Part shown: one piece after another, positions 44,901 through 50,942 of the stretch
How positions within the stretch are numbered: the stretch's first letter is position 1
Layout: each line of letters starts with the position of its first letter
Source of the DNA: CAVSUR01 sp963846005
GTDB taxonomy: Bacteria; Actinomycetota; Actinomycetes; Streptosporangiales; Streptosporangiaceae
Assembly: GCA_963846005.1 (NCBI GenBank)
Contig: CAWJUH010000003.1
Span: forward strand, 372,001-436,000
Direction of reading: 5' to 3'
DNA: 64,000 nucleotides
Notes under the pieces: model-generated
Databases searched by the model: none
Seen by the model: only the letters and a program-made list of their open reading frames with translations
What the model was told of the DNA's origin: nothing
Translations under genes and position numbers: made by a program

Positions 44901-45617
44901 CGTGGTCCAGCCGGACGGGGTGGGCAGCGGGGTGTCCAGGGCCAGCGCCTTGCCCAGGGCTGGCCGTGCCGCGATCACGATCATCTGGCCCGCGTGCAGG
45001 CCGTTGGTGAGCGAGTCGAGGTCGGCGAATCCGGTGGGCACGCCGGTCAGCGCGCCGCCGCGGGTGCCGATCGCCTCGATCTCGTCCAGCGCGCCCGGCA
45101 TGATCTGGGACAGCGGCAGGTAGTCGTCGGCAACCCGGCGCTGGGTGATCCCGAACAGGTCGGCCTCGGCCCGGTCCACGATCTCGTCGGCGTCACCGTC
45201 GCCGGTGTAGCCGAGCTGCACGATCCGGGTGCCGACCTCGACCAGGCGGCGCAGCAGCGCCCGCTCGCGGACGATGCGGGCGTAATAACCGGCGTTGGCC
45301 GCGGTCGGCACGGACGCGATCAGCGTGTGCAGGTAGGGGGCGCCGCCGACCCGGCCGATGTCGCCGCGCTTGGTCAGCTCGGCGGCGACGGTGATCGCGT
45401 CGGCCGGCTCGCCGCGCGCATACAGGTCCAGGATGACCTCGTGCACGATCTGGTGCGCGGGCCGGTAGTGGTCCTCTGGGCTGATCGTCTCGATCACATC
45501 GGAGATCGCGTCCTTGGACAGCAGCATGCCCCCGAGCACGCACTGCTCCGCGGCGATGTCGTGCGGTGGCGTCCGCTCGAACTCCTCGCCGCGAGGCGCC
45601 ATTTCGGCAACGCTCAC
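41913..45617 (-). CDS. dnaB: Replicative DNA helicase DnaB with two inteins
   Basis: 1234-residue precursor; spliced length about 450. N-terminal primase-interaction domain (RTPPHDIAAEQCVLGGMLLS), RecA core with Walker A ARPALGK|ST split by intein 1 (residues 224-581), Walker B VIIDYLQLMSA, then LLADLRESG|SIEQDAD split by intein 2 (749-1174), and VILLHREDAYEKESPRAGEA plus VAFQGHYSRFVD at the C-terminus. Both C-exteins begin with Ser. The start is GTG 45617 with GGAGGAG 8-10 nt upstream; upstream codons lack a ribosome site. It lies downstream of the rpsF-ssb-rpsR-rplI operon but is separated from it by 1.57 kb, and reads away from a divergent region with DnaA-like boxes. Confidence 0.96.
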   Translation of the reverse strand: MSVAEMAPRGEEFERTPPHDIAAEQCVLGGMLLSKDAISDVIETISPEDHYRPAHQIVHEVILDLYARGEPADAITVAAELTKRGDIGRVGGAPYLHTLIASVPTAANAGYYARIVRERALLRRLVEVGTRIVQLGYTGDGDADEIVDRAEADLFGITQRRVADDYLPLSQIMPGALDEIEAIGTRGGALTGVPTGFADLDSLTNGLHAGQMIVIAARPALGKALALDTPLPTPSGWTTMGDLAVGDWLIGADGKPARVTAATGVMRGRPCYEVEFSDGTVIVADAGHQWRVTRRAGRSQPGEARAAGYQPQHAQQARPETVTTAELAADLGLRGRRREIEVALPRAADLPAADLPFPPYALGAWLGGGSSRAARLIASEPEIIAGIESEGLQVVPSADRPGQHVLCTGPDKSSASRRAGGPDSADGALRRLGVLGGKHIPAQYLRASEEQRRALLAGLLDAGGHVTKDGAVQSAVTSRRLAAATLQLILSLGYQAAMTTKPSGRPAAEGGACYAVTFTPPDKVFRLTRKLARQSTGGHPAARARVITAVRPVPSVPVRCVQVDNADHMYLAGQAWIPTHNSTLALDFARAASIHHSLTSVIFSLEMGRNEITMRLLSAEARVALNSMRTGQMSDDDWTRLARRMGEVVNAPLFIDDSPNMSMMEIRSKCRRLKQRHDLKLVIIDYLQLMSAQRRVENRQQEVSDMSRSLKLLAKELEVPVIAVAQLNRGPEQRTDKRPLLADLRESGCLTAGTRILRADTGAEVTLGELIASGARNVPVWSLDDRLHLVPRTLTHAFSSGVKEVFRVRLRSGREVEATASHPFLSYDGWMPIGELAPGSRVAIPRHVPPPAAPRELPEPEVILLAHLIGDGSFVRRQPLRYASTDEASLAAVTEAAAYFGITAVRDDYPAARCATLRLPAPYRLARGRRNPIAAWLDSLGLFGLRSHEKFVPECIFSAPQHQVALFLRHLWATDGCVWWDAKVGIARIYYGSTSRQLADDVAQLLLRFGVRARIRTVRKGQYRPCYHIAIEGREAQLRFLLRIGIHGARSASATVCAEKLATVVSKPKLDTVPSGVWQRVQSALLERHMTQRELAAAIGAPNVIINRPGHAPTRDRLAKIATILNDADLEMLATNDVFWDEIASVESLGEQPVYDATVTDTSNFVANGVNVHNSIEQDADVVILLHREDAYEKESPRAGEADFIVAKHRNGPTTTVTVAFQGHYSRFVDMAPV
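42096..43373 (-). other. DnaB intein 2: class 1, LAGLIDADG endonuclease
   Basis: 426 residues, at the RESG/SIEQD site used by the Synechocystis DnaB intein. Cys1 (CLTAGTRILRADTG), block B TASHPF, endonuclease motifs LLAHLIGDGS (116-124) and FLRHLWATDG (219-228) with both catalytic Asp kept, a helix-turn-helix insert MTQRELAAAIG (342-352), block F/G YDATVTDTSNFVANGVNVHN then Ser. The C-terminal third is visibly less GC-rich than its surroundings, which suggests later arrival. Confidence 0.92.
43875..44948 (-). other. DnaB intein 1: class 3 (Ala1) with dead endonuclease
   Basis: 358 residues inserted within Walker A. Residue 1 is Ala (ALALDTPLPTPSGWTTMG), not Cys/Ser. The class 3 WCT set is present: W67 two residues after block B His65 (GHQW), C337 in block F (VPVRCVQV) and T356 in the PTHN end. 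Endonuclease motifs are LGAWLGGG (139-146) and LAGLLDAGG (233-241): each catalytic Asp is Gly, so the endonuclease should be inactive while the splicing motifs are intact. Confidence 0.88.
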
Positions 45618-46075
45618 CCGGACGCTCCTCCCCCATGCGCGACATCGTTCCGCATGTTCCCGGCCTCCCCAGGCCGATGCTCCTCCGCCGCTGCTGCGGA
45701 AGGGCCCCTTAGTTGTATCGAACGGCACTGACATTCTTCAGCGAGTCGCCGCAAGCGCCCATAGGCCGTGTGCACAGGCTTGTGGACAGACTGTGCAGAC
45801 ACGCCGCCCCCGTTGTGCGCGGCATGGGGACGTCACTGTGGACAACGCTGCGGAAAAGGCCGCTGCAGCGGTCTCTTCCTGCGGCAATGCAATTCACCGC
45901 CTGTGTGCATAAGAAAAATCCGCGCCCCCGGGCCATGCACAATGGCCGTTACTTATCCACACTGAGAATTTGACGTCCAACGTCATAGGCAAGATGCCAG
46001 GTCAGGGGATTGACGGGCCGCCAAATGCGTGAAATTGCGGCGCGCCGGGGGAGCCTCGCCGGCTAACCTTCGATT
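45618..46075. promoter_or_regulatory. Divergent region with DnaA-box-like cluster and palindrome
   Basis: No gene is convincing here. TTATCCACA (45953-45961) and TGTGGACAA (45837-45845, reverse of TTGTCCACA) match DnaA-box consensus; TGTGCATAA (45904-45912), TGTGGACAG (45781-45789) and TGTGCACAG (45769-45777) are near matches. TGACGT-cca-ACGTCA is at 45971-45985. A/T-rich patches lie at about 45911-45918 and 45964-45972. It contains the promoters of dnaB (minus) and of the small gene at 46076 (plus). Confidence 0.65.
46064..46069 (+). promoter_or_regulatory. -10 element TAACCT of the small gene
   Basis: TAACCT, 6-nt spacer TTCGAT, GTG 46076; leaderless start predicted. Confidence 0.5.
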
Positions 46076-46270
46076 GTGTGTTCGACCCCTGGGGACAAGC
46101 TGGCGGAAATCGGCCTGGCCATTGACCAGCTGGCCGCTGACTACCCCGCGGCTCTCCGGGACGGCCAGGCCGGCGAGGTGACCGACCGGCTGGCCGGCCT
46201 CTGGCGCATGATCTGCGAACTGGACCCGGAACTAGCCCGCCGCCGGGCTGCCTACGGCCCGCCGCGCTGA
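46076..46270 (+). CDS. Small conserved-looking protein, 64 residues
   Basis: Helical, acidic protein: STPGDKLAEIGLAIDQLAAD, LAGLWRMICELDPELARRR. Not recognised, but the amphipathic helices and GC3 bias look coding, and a TANNNT box sits 6 nt before the GTG. Divergent from dnaB across the DnaA-box region, convergent with rplI. Confidence 0.5.
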   Translation: MCSTPGDKLAEIGLAIDQLAADYPAALRDGQAGEVTDRLAGLWRMICELDPELARRRAAYGPPR

Positions 46271-46436
46271 CACATCGCGCTGGCCGGCCGGGCCACTCCC
46301 GCCCGGCCGGCGAACGGTCCGGGCCCGGGTCGTCAACAGGCCGGCCCGGCCGGCAAGCGCCCAGAAGGGGTGCCGCGAGCCGGCCCGTTCGCCGGCTCAT
46401 CGCCCGGCCGGGCGGGGACGTCCCGGTGGACACTGA

Positions 46437-46485
46437 TGGATGTGACATCGCTCGTCACCGGTGACCCTGGATGTCACATCCAGGG
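46437..46485. repeat. Nested palindromes (hairpin family B, copy 2)
   Basis: TGGATGTGACATC (46437-46449) pairs perfectly with 46470-46482. The loop holds TCACCGGTGA (46455-46464), a palindrome. The right side is itself palindromic: CCCTGGATGT-c-ACATCCAGGG (46465-46485). The core CTGGATGTCACA is shared with 9850-9861. Confidence 0.85.
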
Positions 46486-46701
46486 CCTGGGCCGGCCCTG
46501 AGAAGTAGCCGGCCGGGCGCAGGCCGCCACCGTTGCCCGGCAGCGGGCCGCCCTCCGGCCCCTAGTACGCCGCCGCCCAGTTCGCGCCCCTGTAGGCCGC
46601 CCTCGGGCCGGGCTGCGCGGCCCCGGTGCGCCGCCGGGTGCTGGCTGCCATGGGCTGCGCGGTCCCAGCCGCGGCCGGACGGCCCGGCCAATGCGGCACG
46701 T

Positions 46702-46748
46702 GATCGTGAAGGATTTTCAGTTCGTGAGACTGAAAATCTCACACGATC
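46702..46748. repeat. Imperfect inverted repeat (hairpin family A, copy 2)
   Basis: GATCGTGAAGGATTTTCAGT (46702-46721) pairs with 46729-46748 in 17 of 20 positions around a 7-nt loop; the three mismatches are at arm positions 8-10. The left arm matches that of 11226-11245 in 18 of 20 bases. Confidence 0.85.
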
Positions 46749-46870
46749 TGGGGCGCAGCCCGGCCGGGGCTGGTGTCACAGCCGGGATGGGGCTAGGGCT
46801 GCGGCTAGGGCAGGCCCGGCCCCGGCGGGACTGGTGCATCAGCCGACCCCGGCGGGGCACCAGCCGGGCC

Positions 46871-47027
46871 GCGGCTAGGGCGGGCCGAGGCTAGGGCGGG
46901 CCGAGGCTAGGGCGGGCCGCGGCTAGGGCGGGCCGAGGCTAGGGCGGGCCGAGGCTAGGGCGGGCCGGTGGCTAGGGCGGGCCGGGGCTAGGGCGGGCCG
47001 GGGCTAGGCGGGCGGGGCTAGGCGGGC
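46871..47027. repeat. 16-bp tandem array, about ten units
   Basis: The unit is GRGGCTAGGGCGGGCC; six regular 16-bp copies are followed by 17-, 16- and two 14-bp variants. Not a multiple of three and with in-frame stops (TAG in each unit), so it is non-coding on the plus strand. Confidence 0.9.
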
Positions 47028-47186
47028 GGGCTGCGGCTGGGGCAGGCCCCGGCCCCGGCGGGGACCGGTGCCTCAGCCGGGCCAAGGCAGGGTCGGGCCG
47101 CGGCTGGGGCTGGCCTGGACAGGCTGCTGCCCCGGGCGGCCTGCGGGGCCGGCCCGGGGCAGCGGGCGGAACTTACTGGCGCCGGG

Positions 47187-47648
47187 TCAGGTGCCGGCGA
47201 CCTCAACTTCGACAGTCGCGCTGACCTCGGGGTGCAGCCGGACCGACACCTGATGCGAGCCGACGGTCTTGATCGGGTTGGCGATCTCGATCTTGCGCCG
47301 GTCCAGCTCCGGGCCGCCCGCGGCCTTGACCGCGGCGGCGATGTCGGACGGAGATACCGAGCCGAACAGGCGGCCGCCGCCGCCGGCCCGGGTCTGCAGC
47401 CGGACGGTCAGGGCCGCGAGCTGGCCGGCGGCCTGCTTCGCGTCGTCCAGGCCGCGGATCTCGCGGGCCGACCTGGCCCGCTTGATCAGGTCGATCTGCT
47501 TCTCCGCGCCCTTGGTCCAGGGCATCGCCAGGCTTCGCGGGACCAGGTAGTTCCGGCCGTACCCGGCGGCTACCTCGACCACGTCACCGGGGGAACCCAG
47601 GCCGGTGACCTCCTGGGTCAAGATGAGCTTCATCGGCGAACCGCTCAT
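47187..47648 (-). CDS. rplI: 50S ribosomal protein L9
   Basis: L9 binds 23S rRNA at the L1 stalk base. MKLILTQEVTGLGSPGDVVE is the N-domain, followed by the long connecting helix (KQIDLIKRARSAREIRGLDD) and C-domain (KIEIANPIKTVGSHQVSVRL). The ribosome site GGGAGG is 9 nt before ATG 47648, which adds MSGSP to the canonical MKLIL start at 47633. Last gene of the rpsF-ssb-rpsR-rplI operon, 21 bp after rpsR. Confidence 0.96.
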   Translation of the reverse strand: MSGSPMKLILTQEVTGLGSPGDVVEVAAGYGRNYLVPRSLAMPWTKGAEKQIDLIKRARSAREIRGLDDAKQAAGQLAALTVRLQTRAGGGGRLFGSVSPSDIAAAVKAAGGPELDRRKIEIANPIKTVGSHQVSVRLHPEVSATVEVEVAGT

Positions 47649-47669
47649 CGCCAGTTACCTCCCTCGGTC

Positions 47670-47906
47670 TCAGCGTGCCGTGCTGGTGTAGGGCAGCAGC
47701 GCCATCTCGCGCGCGTTCTTGATCGCGGTGGCGACGTCGCGCTGGTGCTGCGTGCAGTTGCCGGATACCCGCCGGGCCCGGATCTTGCCCCGGTCGGAGA
47801 TGAACTTCCTGAGCAGGCCCGTGTCCTTATAGTCCACGTGCTTGATCTTCTCCTGGCAGAACAGGCAGACCTTCTTCTTGGGCTTGCGGATGGGTGCTTT
47901 GGCCAT
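47670..47906 (-). CDS. rpsR: 30S ribosomal protein S18 (zinc-binding C+ form)
   Basis: 78 residues. KKKVCLFCQEKIKHVDYKDT and RRVSGNCTQHQRDVATAIKN. The CxxC ... CxxH set marks the zinc-binding C+ type, as opposed to the zinc-free form expressed under zinc starvation. Second to last gene of the S6 operon; GGAGCACC upstream serves as the ribosome site. Confidence 0.97.
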   Translation of the reverse strand: MAKAPIRKPKKKVCLFCQEKIKHVDYKDTGLLRKFISDRGKIRARRVSGNCTQHQRDVATAIKNAREMALLPYTSTAR

Positions 47907-47986
47907 CGTGGTGCTCCTTGGCAGAGCCCCGCTCGTCGCGGGGATGGTCGGTTATTCGGATGTACGGCGGGACCGGGGTCCTGCCG

Positions 47987-48514
47987 TCAGAACGGCGGCT
48001 CGTCGGTGAAGCCGCCGCCGTCGGAAGCGGAGTCGGTCGCCCACGGGTCGTCGGCGGGCCGGCCGCCGCCGCCACCGCCGCCGCCGCCCTGGCCCTGCGA
48101 GCCGCCGCCGTAGCCGCCACCGCCACCGCCACCGCCGCCGCCGCCGGACCGGCTGGACCGGGTGACCTTGGCCGAGGCGTTGCGCAGGGACGGGCCTACC
48201 TCGTCCACCTCGATCTCGTAGACGGTGCGCTTCTCGCCCTCACGGGTCTCGTACGAGCGCTGGCGCAGCCGCCCGCTGACGATGACCCGCATGCCGCGCT
48301 GCAGTGACTCGGCCACGTTCTCCGCGGCCTGCCGCCACACGTTGCACGACAGGAACAGCGAGTCGCCGTCCTTCCACTCGTTGGTCTGCCGGTCCATGAA
48401 CCGGGGGGTGGAGGCCACCCGGAAGGTGGCGACCGCCTGCCCGGTCGGGGTGTAGCGGAGCTCAGGGTCACCGACGAGGTTGCCGATGATCGTGATCGAG
48501 GTGTCTCCTGCCAT
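47987..48514 (-). CDS. ssb: Single-stranded DNA-binding protein
   Basis: 175 residues. N-terminal OB fold (TSITIIGNLVGDPELRYTPT, FLSCNVWRQAAENVAESLQR, GMRVIVSGRLRQRSYETREG), then a very Gly-rich linker (about 123-155) and the acidic tip DEPPF that recruits repair and replication proteins. Homotetrameric. Located 105 bp downstream of rpsF in the conserved operon. Confidence 0.96.
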   Translation of the reverse strand: MAGDTSITIIGNLVGDPELRYTPTGQAVATFRVASTPRFMDRQTNEWKDGDSLFLSCNVWRQAAENVAESLQRGMRVIVSGRLRQRSYETREGEKRTVYEIEVDEVGPSLRNASAKVTRSSRSGGGGGGGGGGGYGGGSQGQGGGGGGGGGRPADDPWATDSASDGGGFTDEPPF

Positions 48515-48619
48515 CGGGGTTACTCCTGCTCGCTGTGACGGTGGTCGCCGGGAATGGCGCTCGCTGTCGGTGGCTAATCGGGGCCGGCAGGCTGGCCGGT
48601 GCTCAGGCGGCCCGGGCGC

Positions 48620-48910
48620 TCAGTGCGCGTCCGGCCGCATGATCTTGGTCCGCAGCACGGCCTCGTTGAGGTTGAGCTGCCGGTCAAGCTCCTTGACCGT
48701 GTCGGGCTCGGCCGTCAGATCGATGACGGTGTAGATGCCCTCGGACTTCTTGTCGATCTCGTAGGCCAGCCAGCGCCGGCCCCAGATGTCCACCTTGTCG
48801 ACCTTGCCGCCGCCGGTGGTGACGACCTTGAGGAACTGCTCGAGGGAGGGCTGGATGGTCCGCTCCTCGAGCGAGGGGTCGAGGATGATCATCATCTCGT
48901 AGCTGCGCAT
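48620..48910 (-). CDS. rpsF: 30S ribosomal protein S6
   Basis: 96 residues: MRSYEMMIILDPSLEERTIQ, KVDIWGRRWLAYEIDKKSEG and NEAVLRTKIMRPDAH. Partner of S18 in the small-subunit platform. First gene of the operon; the ATG at 48910 follows AGAGGAGG. The leader has a stable hairpin (48942-48960). Confidence 0.97.
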   Translation of the reverse strand: MRSYEMMIILDPSLEERTIQPSLEQFLKVVTTGGGKVDKVDIWGRRWLAYEIDKKSEGIYTVIDLTAEPDTVKELDRQLNLNEAVLRTKIMRPDAH

Positions 48911-48941
48911 GCGCTTAACCTGCCTCCTCTGGACTCACGCG

Positions 48942-48990
48942 GTCACGGTCTCTCCGTGACAGGAGGAGCTGCGTGCCGCCCGCGGGCGGC
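48942..48990 (-). promoter_or_regulatory. Structured 5' leader of the rpsF operon
   Basis: GTCACGG-loop-CCGTGAC (48942-48960) and the 16-bp palindrome GCCGCCCGCGGGCGGC (48975-48990) lie 30-80 nt upstream of rpsF. S6:S18 autoregulatory leaders are known in other bacteria at this place; whether these hairpins have the CCG bulge needed for binding was not resolved. Confidence 0.45.
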
Positions 48991-49454
48991 TTTCAGCAGC
49001 CGCTGCAGCCTACCAGCCAGCGCCGACAATTCCGGCCGCGCGATGGCCCGGTGGGTGCGCGACGGATCTGCAGGTAACCAAGATCATTGCAAACCGGGTT
49101 GTTCACCCGGTCGGCGGGCACCTGATGGCCGGCACCGACACGCACGGGCGGAAAGAGTCAGCCCGTTGGCCGACGGCCGGGACCGGCTGGATCTGTGATG
49201 TCTCGGCGTCCAGGCTGACTGGCCAGCAGGTTAAGTAACAAGCTAAGGCAGCTCAGGAGGGGTGGATCACGGTCAGCATGAACGGCTTCGGCCGCCGAGA
49301 ACGCCGACCTAGCGCCCAGCGGCAGACCGGCACATCAGGGAGCATGTGCCAGTCGTCGTTTTCACCGGCGACTGGATACCTGACCACGAGCCGGCTGGCC
49401 TGCCGCGGTGAGAAGCCCGCTCAGGGCGCTGCGCCGAAGACCGGGACGCCCGGC
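48991..49454. other. Gene-free 464-bp stretch upstream of rpsF
   Basis: No gene is supported. ACCGGGT-tgttc-ACCCGGT at 49093-49111 is a perfect 7-bp-arm hairpin just upstream of an AT-richer patch (minus strand TTTGCAATGATCTTGG), which may hold the rpsF promoter. Confidence 0.5.
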
Positions 49455-49826
49455 TCAGCCGCGGTCGTGGAGGGTCACCTGGTAGCCGTCGGGGTCCGCG
49501 AACGTGAAAGTGCGGCCGAACGGCCCGTCGACGGGCGCTGAGACGATCGTCGTGCCGGCGGCGGCGGCGAGGGCGTCGTGGATGCCCTGCGCGTCGGGGG
49601 CGTGCAGCCACAGCGCCATCCCCTGGCCCGGCTGCGCGATCGCGTCCAGGTCGGTGCCCGCGACGACGTCGCGGACGGCGAACGCGATCGGCTTGGTGTC
49701 GAACACGACGGCGTGCGGCGGTCCTGCGGCGGAGCGCTTCAGCCCCAGGTACTGCTCGTAGAAAGCGGCGGAACGCTCCAGGTCGCGCACCTGCAGTGAA
49801 ATGAAGTCGGGTCCGGTAACGGCCAC
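49455..49826 (-). CDS. VOC-family (glyoxalase-like) protein
   Basis: 123 residues: TGPDFISLQVRDLERSAAFY, EQYLGLKRSAAGPPHAVVFD and RTFTFADPDGYQVTLHDRG. Single VOC domain. The GTG at 49826 has AGGAGG upstream. Divergent from the MarR gene with twin operators between, so it is probably the MarR target and may handle the inducing compound. Confidence 0.87.
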   Translation of the reverse strand: MAVTGPDFISLQVRDLERSAAFYEQYLGLKRSAAGPPHAVVFDTKPIAFAVRDVVAGTDLDAIAQPGQGMALWLHAPDAQGIHDALAAAAGTTIVSAPVDGPFGRTFTFADPDGYQVTLHDRG

Positions 49827-49847
49827 GATCGCTGCCTCCTCCTAGTA

Positions 49848-49888
49848 TGTCAGTCTTCTGACACACAATGTATGTCAGACTACTGACA
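49848..49888. promoter_or_regulatory. Twin MarR operators
   Basis: Two 16-bp palindromes: TGTCAG-tctt-CTGACA (49848-49863) and TGTCAG-acta-CTGACA (49873-49888), centres 25 bp apart. The second ends at the A of the marR ATG. They fill the space between the divergent VOC and MarR genes. Confidence 0.8.
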
Positions 49889-50349
49889 TGAGTCAAGGCG
49901 AGCCCGGAATCGAGCTGGACACATCGCTGGGGTACATGCTGAAGGCGGCCGCGAGCGCCCTGCACTCTGCCCTGGAGGCCGTGCTGAGGCCGCTGGGCAT
50001 GACGATCACCCACTACGCCTGCCTGGAGCTGCTCGCCCAGCGACCGGGCCTGTCGAACTCCGAGCTTGCCCGCGGCGCCTTCGTCACCCGGCAGTCGATG
50101 AACGTGCTCCTGCAGGCCCTCGAACGCCAGGGACTCGTTGTCCGCCCGGCACGGGCACCCGCCGGCAGGGCCCTGCCGACCGAGCTGACCGCCCGCGGGC
50201 GCCGCCAGCTCACGATGGCCAGCGCCGTGGTTCGCCGCGTCGAGCAAGACATGCTGGCCAATCTGGATGCCAGCGAACAAGATCAGATGCGGCGCCTGCT
50301 CACTGCGTGCACCGCCGCGCTGACCGAACCGGCCGCAGCGGCGACGTGA
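49888..50349 (+). CDS. MarR-family transcriptional regulator
   Basis: 153 residues. Winged helix: MTITHYACLELLAQRPGLSN, SELARGAFVTRQSMNVLLQA, LERQGLVVRPARAPAGRALP. Dimerising N- and C-terminal helices flank it. It should bind the two TGTCAG palindromes upstream and repress itself and the divergent VOC gene. No upstream start is possible without deleting the operator. Confidence 0.92.
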   Translation: MSQGEPGIELDTSLGYMLKAAASALHSALEAVLRPLGMTITHYACLELLAQRPGLSNSELARGAFVTRQSMNVLLQALERQGLVVRPARAPAGRALPTELTARGRRQLTMASAVVRRVEQDMLANLDASEQDQMRRLLTACTAALTEPAAAAT

Positions 50350-50442
50350 CTCCCCGGGCCGACCGCCTGGGCCAGGGCACGTGGCGCAGGCAGCAACGGC
50401 CTGGTGACCCGCGGGTGCTACCTGCAGCCGCCAGGACCCCTG

Positions 50443-50461
50443 TATGCAGGACCCCTGCATA
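50443..50461 (+). terminator. Possible terminator hairpin after marR
   Basis: TATGCAGG-acc-CCTGCATA is a perfect 8-bp-arm hairpin about 95 bp after the marR stop. Overlapping repeats of CAGGACCCCTG surround it. No T-tract. Confidence 0.35.
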
Positions 50462-50607
50462 TGTGTCGCACACCCTGACCTGGTGGCCGCCGCACGGCGG
50501 GCGGGCTTGGATTCGCGGCGCGGCGGGAACACACTTGTCACGAGGCGCCAGCCGCGGCCGACGGCCAGGCCCGCGGCGGCCAGGCACCCGCATGAGGAGG
50601 GCCAGCC

Positions 50608-50916
50608 ATGCCCGAGGCCACCGGGTCGGTCGCGCCGGCGCGACCGAGGGTCACGCTCAACAGCGACGGCAAGTCGCATCCCGTGCAGAACGGGCTGACG
50701 GTGTTCACCTTCGTTGTCGGCATCATCGCGTTCGCGCTGGGCATCATCGTGCGCGCGCACTTGTTCGCGACCGTGCTCGGCATCCTCGGCTTCGTGATCG
50801 GGATGTACGCGCAGATGGTCTCGGCTACCCGCGAGCAGCGGATCTTCATCATCGCCGGGGTGATCGGGGCCGGCGTGGGCATGGGCCTTGGCATCGCCCA
50901 CGGCGGGTTCGGTTAG
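50608..50916 (+). CDS. Small membrane protein
   Basis: 102 residues with three hydrophobic segments: NGLTVFTFVVGIIAFALGII, ATVLGILGFVIGMYAQMVSA and IFIIAGVIGAGVGMGLGIAH. Short, soluble N-terminus. Not recognised. GAGGAGGG precedes the ATG. Confidence 0.75.
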   Translation: MPEATGSVAPARPRVTLNSDGKSHPVQNGLTVFTFVVGIIAFALGIIVRAHLFATVLGILGFVIGMYAQMVSATREQRIFIIAGVIGAGVGMGLGIAHGGFG

Positions 50917-50930
50917 GAAGGACCGCCCGC

Positions 50931-50936
50931 TAAGGT
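50931..50936 (+). promoter_or_regulatory. -10 element TAAGGT of the DNase IV-like gene
   Basis: TAAGGT, spacer CGGGGG (6 nt), ATG 50943; leaderless start predicted. Confidence 0.5.
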
Positions 50937-50942
50937 CGGGGG

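Larger units (their letters stand above)
46271..47186. other. Repeat-rich 916-bp intergenic region
   Basis: No gene is supported. It contains hairpin family B copy 2 (46437-46485), hairpin family A copy 2 (46702-46748), a 16-bp tandem array (46871-47027), and a longer direct repeat of about 48 bp flanking that array (46799-46847 and 47031-47080). Lies between the 3' ends of the 46076 gene and rplI. Confidence 0.8.

Noticed and set aside
45618..46075. Chromosomal origin oriC
   Set aside because: DnaA-like boxes are present, but dnaA/dnaN are not adjacent and only two boxes match the consensus exactly.
46471..46878. 135-codon plus-strand frame in the repeat region
   Set aside because: Crosses both hairpin families, has no ribosome site and a Pro/Arg/Ala-only composition.
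46871..47027. CRISPR array at the 16-bp repeat
   Set aside because: No spacers; simple tandem array.
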